Source of the DNA: Symbiodinium natans
Taxonomy: Eukaryota > Sar > Dinophyceae > Suessiales > Symbiodiniaceae
DNA: 64,000 nucleotides
Assembly (NCBI GenBank): GCA_905221605.1
Contig: CAJNDS010002244.1
Span: forward strand, 12,501 to 76,500
Reading direction: 5' to 3'
The position numbers were made by a program, and so were the translations under genes. Positions 24,001-34,699 of this stretch are shown one piece after another. Each line of letters begins with the position of its first letter. Position 1 is the stretch's first letter. Under the pieces are notes generated by a model. The model was not told where the DNA came from. It saw nothing but the letters and a program-made list of their open reading frames with translations, and made no database searches.

Positions 24001-27000
24001 GTCCACCTTAGTTTAGGGTTTAGGGTTTAGGGTTTAGGGTTTAGGGTTGCTTCTACTAGTTGCGCAAGAACCCCCCCTTAAAAAATGAAATAAAGCAATC
24101 CCTAGATTACCATTCTAAGGAAGAACATGTTTTTTAGTTTTGGGTGGTTCTTAAGCAAATAGTAGGCTTTGCGTGCGAAGCCCAGATATTTGAATGAAGC
24201 AAGCGGGCTCTTGTCAGTGAGTTGCTCTACGCCTTGAACCGCAGGCCCCCAATGCCCAAAGAGCCCAATACTGCGGAATTAAGGTCTGGTTTAAGCCCTA
24301 AACCCTAAACCCTAAGCCCTAAAACCTTAAACCCTAAACCCTAAGGTCTATGGTGTTCCTTCACAAAGGGTTTTGTAGGCGTTGTGGGTGGGGGCGCACC
24401 TGACATCCGGAGGCTATCTCTTTTTCAGATCCACGGCACCTTCTTCCATTCGCCTTGATGCAGCCAGAAGTACTCAGAGGTGTAGAAGGTCCTAGGTTGC
24501 CCCAGTAACCCTAAACCCTAAGCCCTAAGCCCTAAGCCCTAAACCCTAAACCCTAAACCCTAAACCCCAAAAGGGAATGAGGGCCCTACTGGGCATCCTA
24601 GGGTCACAGCGCGGCCCCGCATTTCATGGAAGAGCCCCCTGTCATAGTAGTGATGGGCGAAGGCCGAGATGTCCTTCTTCTCCTTAGTTGCTGAGTTCAT
24701 AAGCCGTTTAGGGTTTAGGGTTTAGGGTTTAGGGTTTAGGGTTTAGGGTTTAGCGCGTAGAAGTGTAGACTTTCAGTTCTACAGGGGAGTAGGAGTATCC
24801 CAAAAAGTGTAAAGTGTACTCAGCTACTCAGTTTCGGCCTCATACACCAGGGGAGCATCCTTGAGAGGTGACCCCCGCTTCCATTCCCGCACTTGCCGAG
24901 GATAGCCGGAGTCGGTCATATCGTCTGCTGCACCCGTGTCTGTCCTTGGTGCAAAGGGTGACTAGTGAATTCCAATCAGGCGGCTAAACCCTAAACCCTA
25001 AGCCCTAAACCCTAAACCCTAAACCCTAAACCCAAAACCCAAAACCCTAAAACCCTAAAACCCTAAAACCCTAAAACCCTAAACCCTAAACCCTAAACCC
25101 TGAACCCTAAACCCTAAACTCTGCATATACACAGCGCGGCCATGTGCAGTGCAAAGCCGCGCGAACAACAAATGCCGAAAAAAGCCGGCTGAAGGCCCCG
25201 AACCCAAAGTTCATCACACCCTCACCCCAAAACCCAAAGCCCTAAGCCCTAACCCCTAAACCCTAAACCCTAAACCCTAAACCCTAAACCCCTTCAATTG
25301 CTATCGGAGTTCTGGGTGCACAGGTCGCTGTTGCATTTAAGGCTTCAGTTTGGGGTTCTACAAAGTGCCTGGAATCTTTGGGAGTTGAAAGCTGATAGGG
25401 TTTAGGGTTTAGGGTTTAGGGTTTAGGGTTTAGGGTTTAGGGTTTAGGGTTTAGGGTTTAGGGTTTAGGGTTTAGGGTTTAGGGTTTAGGGTTTAGGGTT
25501 TAGGGTTTAGGGTTCAGGGGGTGGAGGCGTCGACATCTCTCTTAAGCCCTAAAACGGACCTATCGAGCATGGGCATTGGAAACATAAAGCGCGCGCAAGC
25601 TGCGCAAGAGCTGGGCTCCTTGCCCAGGTAGCTGGTCTGTGCGTGGGCAATATCACCCATCATTAGAGCCTACAACCCCTTAGTTGAGGAACCAACCTGA
25701 AAACATAAAGGCATTCTTACCACGATGCAAGGGGTATTTCCTTACTTTTAAGGGGCAATGGGCTCTATGGGCAGAAATGTGTAAGGACCGTACTACTCCC
25801 AACTGAGGATCCTTGATCGTGGTAATTAAGCTCCTCCTTACGATCGTTTTTTGAAAGCGACTATCCTTTTGGAAGTGTTGCTTCACGCAGAAGAGCGAAG
25901 CACGTGTTGCAAGGATGGCCCTTATAACCCGAAACCTTAAGCCCTTAAAACAAAAAAAACAAAAACAAAAGCCATCCCAAGCCCGAACAAGGGAAAACAG
26001 GTTTAGGGTTTAGGGAACATATCCCAAGGTGATCGCCCTTATAACCCTGAACCCTAAACCCTAAACCCTAAACCCCACATCTGTTGAGGCCGCGCGTCCC
26101 TATCAGCAGCACGTCCCGAGACTTGTAGGATGCCCGGGACTTGCAAGCACCCACCTCGGCAAGGGGCCCTCAACCCTAAACCCTAAACCTTGAACCCTAC
26201 AGCCTACAAAAAACCTTAGAAAAAGCCCGATATAAAAACCCTGTAAAGAGCCTATAAAACCCTATTAACCCTATAAAGCAAAAAAACAAAAAACCTATTG
26301 CCTATTGCACCCTATAAACCCGATAAGCCCTGCTGAACCCTAAACCCTAAACCCTAAATCCTAAACCCTCAACCCCGTGTTCATGAGACCTCAAGCCTCG
26401 AGCCTAGACACGTGTGGGTGATTTCTGAATAGAGCTTCACCTTCGAGCATGATCTTAAGTCGGTGTTTTGCGCCTGGGGTTGTTACATCATGCGAGGTTA
26501 GGTTTAGGGTTTAGGGTTTAGGGTTTAGGGTTTAGGGTTTAGGGTTTAGGGTTTAGGGTTTAGGGTTTGGGGTTTGGGGTTTGGGGTTTAGGGTTTGGGG
26601 GCTTGCGGGCTTGGGGGCTTGGGGGCTTGGGGGCTTGGGGGTTTGGGGGTTTGGGGGTTTGGGGGTTTGGGGGTTTGGGGGTTTGGGGGTTTGGGGGTTT
26701 GGGGGTTTAGGGGTTTGGGGGTTTAGGGTTTGGGGGTTTGGGGGTTTAGGGGTTTAGGGTTTTTGGGTTTAGGGGTGTAGGGCTTCCCTGCAGTTTCCCG
26801 CCCTTGGCGTGGTTCCAACATCCGGCGCGCGGGATTCGGCCTGGGAGCCTTGGGGCCCGGTAAATCCCGAAGTCCGATCCGAGGTTGGGTCACACAGATG
26901 ATAGAGCCCTACAGCCCTAAACCCTAAACGCTAAACCCCAAAACCCTAAACCCCCAAATCCTCAGGACCCTAGTTGAAGATCAATTCACTCTCTGGGGCT

Positions 27001-30000
27001 GTTCAGGGTCGAGGTGATTGGTGAACGAACCTAAACCCTAAACCCTAAACCCTAAACCCTAAACCCTAAACCCTAAACCCTAAACCCTAAACCCTAAACC
27101 GTAAAAACCCTAAGAACCCTAAACCCTAAACACCCAGAGTTCGCAGGTTTCGCAAGCAAGCTCCGGCTTGAGAATTGAGGGCCATGTAGATTTATTGCAA
27201 CTGTCAAGGGTTCGTGTCCGTGGAAGTTTCAAAGAGTTTCTGTTTCAACCCTAAACCCTAAACCCTAAACCCTAAACCCTAAACCCTAAACCCTAAACCC
27301 TAAACCATAAACCCTAAACGATTGAATAGTAGCAAGTTACACGGCTTCAGGGTTAATGGTATAGGGGGCCCACCTTGAAGCCATTCTCGGACTCCGGAAT
27401 GAAGGCCTGCCACAAAATCAGGACATGTTTAGGGTTTAAGGGTTAATCAGGGTTTAGGTTTGAGGTTTAGGGGTGCGACCTTTTGGCCTGAGGCATGAAG
27501 ATTCCACCTCCTGGCTGACCACGAGTGCGATAAAAAAAAGGGGGTCGACGTTGACCAGCAAACAAAAGCACTGACAGCTTGAATCCTAAACGAGAAGCAC
27601 TCAGCAACTGTTTCGTGAAGATCTGTGTCTCGGTCTGCTACCCTCTCCAACGCTCGTCCCTATCCCGCTGTCAGGATGTCGTTTAATTTAGGGTATGCGC
27701 TTCTTACTTGCTGTCGGGTATACAGGTATTTCTTGGTGGTTTGGTCACTTTAAGGCTTGGGGTTTGGGGTTGCTTGGTTTGGTCTGTGCTTGTTCCGTTT
27801 GGTGAATGGTGGACACACAGAAAAAAAGTAGAAGAAGCCGGCTTGCAGCATGAGGATGAAATCTGCTTGACGGATGCCAGATGAGCCACGAGCACACATG
27901 TCTTACAAAGGCCGTTGGCCCCTTTATCTGTTACCCTTATACCGCCCTACAAAACAGAAATCCAAACCCTAAACCCTAAACCCTAAACCCTAAATCCTAA
28001 ACCCTAAACCCTAAACCCTAAAGAGACCACCAACCAATATAATGCAGGTCCATCGAAGCCTTTGTTTCGAGGCTGAACTCGCGAATCACGTCCGCATCGC
28101 TACCACCCGGAGAGAGGTGGAGCAAGCCTTAGGGTTTAGGGTTTAGGGTTTAGGGTTTAGGGTTTAGGGATTCAAGTACCCTGGCTCAACAAAAGGCTCA
28201 GCTTTCACGCCGTAGGTTCTTAATGTACCCAAAATTGGGATGGTCCTTAAAATAGGGATGATAATAGGGGTACTAGAATCCCTATTAAGGACTGTTAGTA
28301 TAAGGGGGAAACATTCCAATACCCCCTAAACGCTCATCCTCATCGGCTGCTAAGAAGCAAAGATCACGCTTCTGACCAGGCCCCGGATCCTGGGCGGAGG
28401 GGGCTTGAACTTAAAGGTTCTGGGTGTTGAGGTTTTGCGTTAATTAACCCTTCAACTTCACCCGAAACCCTAAACCCTAAACCCTAAACCCAAACCCCAA
28501 ACCCTAAACCCTAAACCCTAAACCCTGAACCCTAAACCCTAAACCCTAAACCCCAAGCGCAATACAGGGAGCAAGCTAGAGGTCTGGGGGACGAGTTGCA
28601 AGGGCTGGATATTTAACTTTAATGGTCCACACTAGGCACTCCAAACAGACACTAAACCCTATACCCTAAGCCCTAACCCTAGACCCTAGAAAACCTATTT
28701 CATGCCTCAGAATGTCTACTGTAGAGCGGAGGGTCAACGGTGTCTGCACGCGGCGGTTTTTCTGGTTCTGCAGCGCAGTTGTTTTTGCTTCTGGTTTACG
28801 GTGTTGGGGTTTAGGGTTTAGGGTTTAGGGTATAGGGTGTAGGGTTTAGGGTTTAGAGTTCAAGGGTTAGGGTTTAGGGTCTCCGGAATGCCCCCCAAGA
28901 ACGCTTGGAAGATCTTCTCATCGACTTAGGGGCTGTGTTTGTAGCACGCTAACACCAGAAACCTACAGTAGGAGCCTGAATAGTTAGAATAAGGTTTTGG
29001 GGGGTATTGTAGAGTAACTATTAAGGGACTATGAGGGAATACTTATGATTAATTATTCCGACCTCTGTTAGTAGGGTCAGTATATATATATATATATGTA
29101 TAGGGCTTCGAGGGGATACGAAATGGATTTCCTAAGTCCAAAAGGGCTTCCAAGCAAGCCCTTGAAAACCCTAAACCCAGAACCCTAAACCCTAACCCCT
29201 GCTCAAACTCATGAGAATGCCAAGCGTCGATGAATGTCGGGCTGTGCCAGACCCAGCTTTCTCCTTCCTCCTGGAGGCTCTGAGTGTGTGTAGGGAAGCC
29301 TAGCTCCTGCCCTACGAACCGGGTTTTGGGTTTCGGGCTACGGATTAGGGTTTAGGGTTCACCCTAAACACAAAGCCTGTACACCCTCTGCAACCGGTAA
29401 CCGAAAACGCGGTCGAGCTCGGGAATCCCAAAACCTTGAAGCCCCAAACCCAAGCAATCTGCAACACCCGGAAAGCCCCAAAACCCATGAAACCGGTACC
29501 CCTCAAGCCCTACAGCCACCAAATCCTAAACCCAAAGAGCCCAATACCCCTTAATTAACTAAGCCCCGAAGACCCCAAAACAAGAAAAGCCTGACCTGGG
29601 TGCCAGCTTCAGTGTTTGTTGCATCAATTTAGGGTTTAGGGGTCGGATCATGTTGGGCTGAAGCCTAACAAAAGTGTCTGGGTGATCCCCACTTGTACCC
29701 CCAGGTTGCAATCCCAAAAGGTACCGCTCATACTCTCCTAACTTCATCGCCCATGCATTTCCCGGGGAGGTTCCCCAAACTCAGGGGGAAAAACTTTAGG
29801 TGGGTGTAGGGCTTAGGGTTGACCTTGGGGACCAGATGAACCCTAAAATTGGGGGTCATATACCCTAGACCACTAGACTCCCTATTAAAGTATATGAGCC
29901 ATCAAACCTTTTGGGGTTCATTTCGTCCTTACCCTAAACCCTAAACCCTAAACCCTAAACCCTAAACCCTAAACCCTAAACCCTAAACCCTAAACCCTAA

Positions 30001-33000
30001 ACCCTAAACCCTAAACCCTAAACCCTAAACCCTAAAGGACAGGGCTTAGGGTTGAGTCCTTGCCCAAGGCATCAAGATCCAATACCAGCTCCCACTGGAT
30101 TTCCTTCGCGGGCTTCCGGTACTCCTTGGCCGGCTAGGCTTAGGCTGGGAAGGGCGCATGCATGCTTCAGTTCAGGGTTTAGGGTTTAGGGTTTAGGGTT
30201 TAGGGTTTAGGGTTTAGGGTTTGTTTAGGGTGACCCAAGAGTAACCTAGGAGGAAAAAGGTTGCCCTTCTTGGGGTTGAAAAAGGCTTCTAAAGGAATTT
30301 AGGGGCTCTAAACATCCTGCTTGCAAGAGGAATGGTAACCTGACCATGTGGCCAGAGGCACCGGGCGCCTAAGGCCTTACGACGCCACAGCTTCGAAACC
30401 TATTCTTGGTTGGGGGTTTATGCTTCAGGGTTAAGGGTACGGGGCCGTCTGAAGGATTTTCTTAAAGAAACCCTCGTGGACGCAGTACGGGAAAGTATGA
30501 AATACCCCCACATTCCAAGAAGTCAGCCTCACAACACCTGCAGTGGCCAATCCTGAACAAACGAGAGCTGATCTTGATATTGTACGATTGTACGGATTTG
30601 TGTTGACATCTTCAGTTCATATTTTCTTAAGCTATGATTGGGATCAGGGGTAGTCTTAGAGCGTGTAAAGTTTAATACCCGAGCCCATGAACAAAACGTC
30701 CCGCCCCCCCCCCCCCCCTCCCCCCCCACCTTGAAAGCAAATTCGATCGCGGCCGAACCCCTGCAAGTAAACCCAATTAAAAATAAAAAACCTGCGCCTG
30801 CACCCTACCCGGTAGTCGATATGAGTTTCTAAGCAAAACTACCATATTTATGACACTACTTATAACTACCCAACCACCAAGTAAACTCTAAGCCTAAACC
30901 CTAAACCCTTGACCCTGTTGGTTACTGTATAAGGGAACCTTGAAAACCAAGCAAATAACTTGGGGTTCTATGTCAAATTCTGTAGGTCATAACTCCCCGA
31001 CATTCAAGTTAGTATGGCAGGGTTTAGGGTTTAGGGTTTAGGGTTTAGGGTTTCTTTTTTGAACCCAGACTCTGATCCAAAAAGCTGAAAGAGTGCTGCA
31101 CGAGCTCTGCTCTGCGCTTTCAACAGCATGGCTCCCGCATCGCCAAACCCTAAACCCTAAACCCTAAACCCTAAACCCTAAACCCTAAACCCTAAACCCT
31201 AAACCCTAAACCTCCCCAACATCTTCCGGCCTCAAGTGTGCAGCGACGCCAGATACCCCTGACATGGTCGGCGTCCTCCGCTGCAGAGGGCTCAGGGATT
31301 CAGAGTTTGAGGGTTCAGCTTCTTTTTGTTTGCTTTTTGTTGGGTTCCAGGGCTTCAGGGTTTGCTTAAGGTTTGTAGGGTTATTGGTTTAGTAGGGTGT
31401 AGGGTTTAGGGTTTGGGGTTTGAGGGTTCAGGTTGTTCTTGTTTGCTTTAAGGGTTTCAGGCCGACGGGGTGTATGGTAAAGGGTTTTCGGTTGAGGGTT
31501 TTGGGCTTGGGGCTTTCGGATTTCTCAAGTGTCAGGGGTATTAGGGCGTTTGGGTTTTAAGCTTCGGCTTGCATGAGCGTAGGGCCTCCGGTTTGAGACT
31601 TTGAGTAGAATTTAAGCCTCTGGGTTGATTTGGGAGGTTCGGGGGGGGGGGGGGGTTTCAGGTTTGTAGGGTTTTTGGCTTGTAGGGTGTAGGGTTTAGG
31701 GTTTGGAGTTTAGGGTTTGAGGCTTAGGGTGACATGTCAGAAGCACGACATCTTCAGTCTTCCCGGTTTAGGGTCTAGGGTCTTCTCTTGAAGAGTGCCA
31801 CCGGCATTGCTGGACGAACCGCTCAGCGGGGTTCAAGGGTTTGGGGTTTCAGGTCCCACCGACCCTCCCTCTGGCAAACTAAGCGTTCAAAGGGCGTTTA
31901 GGGCACTGCACCAGCGAGTCCTGCCAAAAGTTGTAGTAGAAGTCGTCGATTTTCTGCACCTTTGTTCGGCAGGCTCCAGTCGCATTCAAGTCCTAACTGA
32001 AAGAAAGCATGAGCCCCGATGGTCGCTGCGACATCGAGCCGTCACATGCCGAGAAAAGAGTGTTGAAACACCAAAGGCTAACTTAAACCCTAAACCCGCC
32101 CTAAACCCTACACCCTACACCCTACACCCTACACCCTAAACCCTAAACCCTAAACCCTAAACCCTAAACTCCAAACCCCAAACCCAAAAACATAGCAAGA
32201 GCGATGAGACGCATATGCGATCTTGTCCTTGCTCTCCAAGATCTGCAAAATCTTGCCATACCTTGGGTTTAGGGTTCAGGGTTCAGGGTTTAGGGTACCG
32301 GCTGGCGACTGCGGTGTGTGAGTACCCCGTTATCGCCCCTCACGCCTCAACCAAGGAATTTTTCTCTCAACCCCAAGCTTGGGATGTTCCCCTTACACAA
32401 ACAGTCCCTCATGGGGATGATTGTACCCCCCCCCCCCCCTTATAGAATTCCTATCAAGGACTGTTAGGATAAACAGGGAACACCCCACAAAAAGGGTACC
32501 CCTACTATCAGAAAAAGAAGCCCTTGAAGGGCCCTTGTGGCGTTGGGTCTCCTAAACCCTCCCAGAGAGCGAGAGCCCAATGTTTGTTTTGTTTTTCTTG
32601 GGATGTTCCCCCCTATATAATGGAAAAAAGCTTCATAAAATGGGTGTTGATCTGGAGGTATACTAAGTTACTAAGAGTCCTTAAGAGTGATTATAGTACC
32701 CCCTACTATACTGCACCAGGACGAAAGTTCGTCGCATCGGGCACTTCTGCCAGCATGTACCCCCATAGACTCCTCCACAAGACGTGTCTCTGGGGCGCGG
32801 AGGATTTAATTTCCTCTGTCGGAACAAAAAAGTAATATCTGTTTAAAGCAGCGCGGAAATTCTCCGCTGGCCAGGCCACAGAAAACGCACTTCCGCGTGC
32901 TCCGAGTCCCCCACTAACGCAAGATATGCAAGTGCGACAAAACTTTCTTCCTCCTGATGTAATCTGTCTTAAGGACTGCTAGAAGGGGAAACAGCCCAAC

Positions 33001-34572
33001 TGGTATACCTTAAACCAAATAGGGGTCCTACAGATGATGTAAGGTTCTTGCAGGTTTCTGCGTTGTGGGCCTATGAGTATCTCAGATAGGGTTATAAGTT
33101 CCCAGACCCGACTTATAACTACCCATCAACCTCCAGCATATTCCTTAATCAAGGTGTATTCTCAACCCTAAACCTTTCAAAAACCCTAAACCCTTTTGTA
33201 CCCAGACTCGGACAAGCTTGCTGGGACCAAACCCTGAACCCTGAACCCTAAACCCTTTTTACGGCTAGGACTGCTGCACTGAACCCTAAACCCTGAACCC
33301 TGAACCCTAAACCCTGAACCCTGAACCCTGAACCCTGAAACCCTGAACCCTGAACCCTGAACCCTGAACCCTGAACGCCAGCACCCCTTTCTCACGCAGG
33401 GGCACAGAGGGGCCGAGTCCGGTCTTCCGAACTTCTCAAAAGTTGCCTCGTTCTTCTCCTTCAGGGAGCCGGTGCAGGGGGTTTAGGGTTTAGGGTTTAG
33501 GGTGTAATTTGTTTTTAGGGTTTACGTCCACTTCCAACCCTGTGGGCTGTGTATCTTTAAGTTAAGATCATCAGCAAGTACTGTCGGTGTAACCTCAACT
33601 TGGCAAGCTTGGAGAAGCCTCCCACAGAAAAAGTAACGGGGGACGGTGAGAGTGCGCTGCTTTATTGAAGGTTTGTACTCCTACGATACCGCGCTCTGGG
33701 GTTCAGGGTTTTTCAGTTCACAGAACCGAACGAAACACATAAAACAAAAAAACACACACAAAAAACAGCTAGAATGCTGCTGAAACGATGAGCACGCGAG
33801 CTTTTAGAAGATAAGGTGGGCCTTTAATGGTCATAGCTCAACAGGGATGCGCCCTATTATTTCAAATTGCTTGCTTTCACGAAAAGCACGAAAGCTGACA
33901 TTCCAGCAAGGCCATACTTCCGTCGCCAGGGTCTATTAGGGTTTAGGGTTTAGGGTTTTAGGGTTTTAGGGTTTTAGGGTTTAGGGTTTAGGGTTTAGGG
34001 TTTAGGGTTTAGGGTTTAGGGTTTAGGGTTTAGGGTTTAGGGACCTTTTCAGTCTCGTGGGACGTCACTTGTCGTAGCTCCCTGAGCAAATGCGGATGCA
34101 CTCACAATGTTTTCGAACCTCGGAGAAGAACACCAGCCATTTGGTTGCAAAAGCGTGTGTGGCCACTAGTTGCGGGCCGGGGGTGTCTCAAAGCAAAGAG
34201 TAGATGACAAGTATGCGTATGGTATATGGCGCATACTGGGAGGTTCACAATATTGCAGCAGGCATCCTAAAGCCCACAGGCCCCACAGGCCCTAAACCAC
34301 ACCTGTTCTGGGATGGCCGTTAAAACCCCCTGAGAAATCTTCCTGAATATGATCCTCCTAGACCGAAGAAGGGAAAACAAGAAAAGAGTTCCGGGGCCTA
34401 CCGGGTGTTCAGAGTCAGATTTACATACGATCTCCTTGGCCCAGGCCAGGCATTTCTCGTCATTTACATCTTCCAGCCACAGGAAGGGATCTTCGCTGGC
34501 AGTCGTCGCAGCCATGCGAGCAGATTCTACCTGAGCTACGGCAGGCTTGTCTTCGACGACAGGAAATGCCAT
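5051..34572 (-). CDS. Prolyl oligopeptidase family serine peptidase (S9A), about 37 exons
   Basis: A cytosolic-type peptidase that cleaves short peptides after proline. I assembled it by reading the minus strand between repeats and matching short open stretches, in order, to the conserved layout of the S9A family: N-terminal DPFLWLEDV, beta-propeller (KIDDFYYNFWQ, GESWVWH, SPGGSDADVIREF, SGYPRQVREWKRG, LRSDWTVG), linker TSLDGTK, then the alpha/beta-hydrolase domain (YGYGGFEIS, NIRGGGEYGP, GIQ-GGSNGG, CQVPLLDM, GASWMGEYG, DDRVHPGHARKM, EGGHGGAADNKQRA, YAFLWKTL, TGA). Summed exons give about 720 residues, the family's usual length. The catalytic Ser, Asp and His motifs are intact. Start is taken at 34572; 34674 and 34515 are in-frame alternatives. 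Introns use GT, GC or GA donors. A few junctions (exons 7/8, 10/11, 16/17, 22/23, 25/26) are unresolved. Known: family fold and triad. Inferred: exon borders, expression. Confidence 0.9.
7446..7585 (+). repeat. Variant telomere array, 9-bp unit
   Basis: TTTAGGGGG units, a multiple of three, hence a long spurious Gly-Phe-Arg frame. In S9A intron 31. Confidence 0.9.
7863..8179 (-). repeat. Telomere-type arrays
   Basis: CCCTAAA at 7863-7931 and 8123-8179, the second only about 35 bp from exon 31 with the catalytic Ser. Confidence 0.88.
8874..8962 (-). repeat. Telomere-type array
   Basis: Twelve to thirteen CCCTAAA units in S9A intron 30, ending 44 bp from exon 30. Confidence 0.9.
9097..9278 (+). 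repeat. Telomere array with 8-bp variant
   Basis: Seven TTTAGGG units followed by about fourteen TTTTAGGG units. Starts about 30 bp from exon 30. Confidence 0.9.
9487..9640. mobile_element. Long-hairpin element, family B
   Basis: About 154 bp, nearly palindromic over its whole length: starts ACTTGAAGGTTCATGGGACT and ends with its complement. Inside S9A intron 29. Confidence 0.8.
10330..10427 (-). repeat. Telomere-type array
   Basis: About fourteen CCCTAAA units, two with CCCTAGA, in S9A intron 29, followed by a (CA)n run up to 10467. Confidence 0.9.
10480..15770 (-). CDS. S9A peptidase gene, exons 23-29 (linker and start of hydrolase domain)
   Basis: Exons: 15711-15770 (LKALPSFFNAEDIE); 14867-14905, 39 nt (VQQFFVTSLDGTK); about 13470-13528 (VPYFQLSKKSMAYDGK); 12439-12500 (TLLYGYGGFEISLTPAYS); 11841-11866, only 26 nt (IAWLENGG); 11039-11085 (VWIDANIRGGGEYGP, the oxyanion-side loop of the family); 10480-10534 (WHQAAKKANRNKAYEDFE). 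Introns 23, 28 and 29 use GC donors, 24 and 27 GT, 26 GA. Intron 27 has GTTT at both exon borders (11837-11840 and 11082-11085), consistent with a 4-bp target duplication. The 26-nt exon is below what most gene finders accept. Confidence 0.86.
11138..11235 (+). repeat. Telomere-type array
   Basis: About thirteen TTTAGGG units in S9A intron 27. Confidence 0.9.
13154..13252. mobile_element. Introner family A copy, intact, outside exons
   Basis: 99 bp with ends CTTAGTTGCTGAGTT and ACTCACTCAACTAAG, flanked on both sides by TATA (13150-13153 and 13253-13256). It lies in intron 25 of the S9A gene, so here it is simply an inserted element, which shows the family can insert without making a new intron. 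Confidence 0.85.
14463..14563. mobile_element. Hairpin element, family C
   Basis: Starts TTGGGATGTTCCCCCTTAT and ends GAGAACATCCCAA. Other copies at 23569-23652, 28243-28318, 32382-32490 and a partial one near 49565-49600. Confidence 0.72.
15309..15463. mobile_element. Long-hairpin element, family B
   Basis: Same inverted repeat as the 9487 copy (TACTTGGAGGTTCATGG ends). Inside S9A intron 23. Confidence 0.8.
16193..16505. repeat. Degenerate tandem repeat, about 48 bp
   Basis: Units resemble GCATTTCGCGAGCCCAGACG followed by TCCGAAAGCGATGACAGTTT. Copies differ by many substitutions. Open frames run through on both strands because units are near a multiple of three; no protein family is suggested. 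Confidence 0.7.
17370..29270 (-). CDS. S9A peptidase gene, exons 7-22 (beta-propeller)
   Basis: Exons seen: 29226-29270 (EEGESWVWHSPTFID); 28060-28127 (LLHLSPGGSDADVIREFSLE); 27374-27406, a 33-nt micro-exon (AFIPESENGFK); about 27152-27166 (PELAC, weak); 26099-26139 (SRASYKSRDVLLIG); 24836-24944 (TDSGYPRQVREWKRGSPLK); 24606-24682 (EKKDISAFAHHYYDRG); 24440-24491 (TFYTSEYFWLHQGEWKK); 23968-24006 (VDVPDDMSVSTF); 23405-23446 (uncertain end); 23236-23301 (GDRFQLSLRSDWTVGDQTY); 21885-21956 (GSLLSIPIDSLFAGDMSKLE); 20806-20877 (VLFAPTESESLENTTG); 20307-20377 (LEDVKTKLIFWRYKDGAWE); 18127-18159 (FGAVVTVAAK); about 17370-17446 (SGDDLWVTVSGYTRPTSLFL). Order and spacing follow the family's propeller blades. 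A short piece between exons 7 and 8 is still missing: phases do not match. Confidence 0.85.
17529..17885. repeat. 73-bp minisatellite, five copies
   Basis: Units begin GCAGCCAGCCTACATCTGAA at 17591, 17664, 17737 and 17810; the first, at 17529, is about 11 bp shorter. Each carries telomere-like TTTAGGGTT pieces. Copies are almost identical, so the expansion is recent. In S9A intron 21, just upstream (minus sense) of exon 22. Confidence 0.92.
22471..22587 (-). repeat. Telomere-type array
   Basis: About seventeen CCCTAAA units, with two CCCTACA, in S9A intron 17. Confidence 0.9.
23302..23404. mobile_element. Introner family G copy between S9A exons 16 and 17
   Basis: Ends TTAGTTGTCCAGTAACC and GGTTACCTACTCTACTACT (+ strand) with TTGCC on both sides. 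The coding frame continues across the duplicated bases. The first two bases of the duplication are TT, so either an upstream GT/GC donor is used or the splice is atypical. Confidence 0.7.
24058..24165. mobile_element. Introner-like family F copy
   Basis: Ends TTGCGCAAGAACCCCCC and GGTTCTTAAGCAAA, TAG on both sides. Lies in S9A intron 14. Related copies at 3030-3127, 37803-37906 and 47641-47766. Confidence 0.65.
24683..24835. mobile_element. Introner family A copy forming S9A intron 12
   Basis: Exactly fills the gap between exon 12 (ends VYEA) and exon 13 (starts EKKDIS). Minus-strand donor GAAACTGAG, acceptor CAACTAAG before GAGAAG, so a GA-AG intron with GARA on both sides. About 46 bp of TTTAGGG units interrupt its interior (24707-24752). 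Confidence 0.85.
25397..25515 (+). repeat. Telomere-type array, longest perfect run
   Basis: About seventeen uninterrupted TTTAGGG units in S9A intron 11. Confidence 0.92.
26497..26780 (+). repeat. Telomere array grading into G-rich variants
   Basis: TTTAGGG, then TTTGGGG, then CTTGGGGG and TTTGGGGG units. The graded change looks like replication-driven unit homogenisation. Confidence 0.88.
27031..27320 (-). repeat. Telomere-type arrays
   Basis: CCCTAAA at 27031-27132 and 27247-27320, on either side of the weak exon 10. Confidence 0.88.
29934..30034 (-). repeat. Telomere-type array
   Basis: Fourteen CCCTAAA units 25 bp from S9A exon 6; an opposite TTTAGGG run at 30176-30230 lies on the exon's other side. 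Confidence 0.9.
30059..34572 (-). CDS. S9A peptidase gene, exons 1-6 (N-terminal part)
   Basis: Exon 1, 34435-34572: MAFPVVEDK start, then DPFLWLEDV and CLAWAK. Exon 2, 33406-33458: KNEATFEKFGR. Exon 3, 32213-32261: GKILQILESKDKIAY. Exon 4, 31921-31959 (39 nt): KIDDFYYNFWQ. Exon 5, 31231-31275: DADHVRGIWRRCTLE. Exon 6, 30059-30124: EYRKPAKE then LDLDALGK. Proposed donors are GA (intron 1, AAG|GAG on both sides), GT (2), GC (3), GA (4) and GA or GC (5). The first base after each acceptor is G. The introns hold telomere arrays (33938-34042, 31145-31211) and introner-like hairpins. The window from 33230 to 33390 has CCCTGAA variants, a local change of the telomere unit. Confidence 0.86.
33938..34042 (+). 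repeat. Telomere-type array
   Basis: TTTAGGG with a few TTTTAGGG units, in S9A intron 1. Confidence 0.9.
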
Positions 34573-34699
34573 CTTCCAGTGATTGCATACGGTGTCGTGG
34601 CTTTGCTCCGTGACATCTTGGGCAAAAAAACTGTGGGCGAAAATGTGCAGACACACCATCTGCCCGCATGCCACGATATCTCACGATGGACCCTTGCTG

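Noticed and set aside
26840-26880. S9A-like NLGSDFG
   Set aside because: It precedes SRASYKSRDVLLIG, which should come first; splice sites are also poor.
27476-27511. S9A-like stretch GGGIFMPQAK
   Set aside because: Out of order relative to the 33-nt exon at 27374-27406; probably chance, though a decoy or duplicated exon cannot be excluded.
29655-29750. S9A-like stretch ERYLLGLQPGG on the minus strand
   Set aside because: It lies before the GESWVWH exon, out of order, and the better in-order match (LLHLSPGGSDA) is at 28060-28127.
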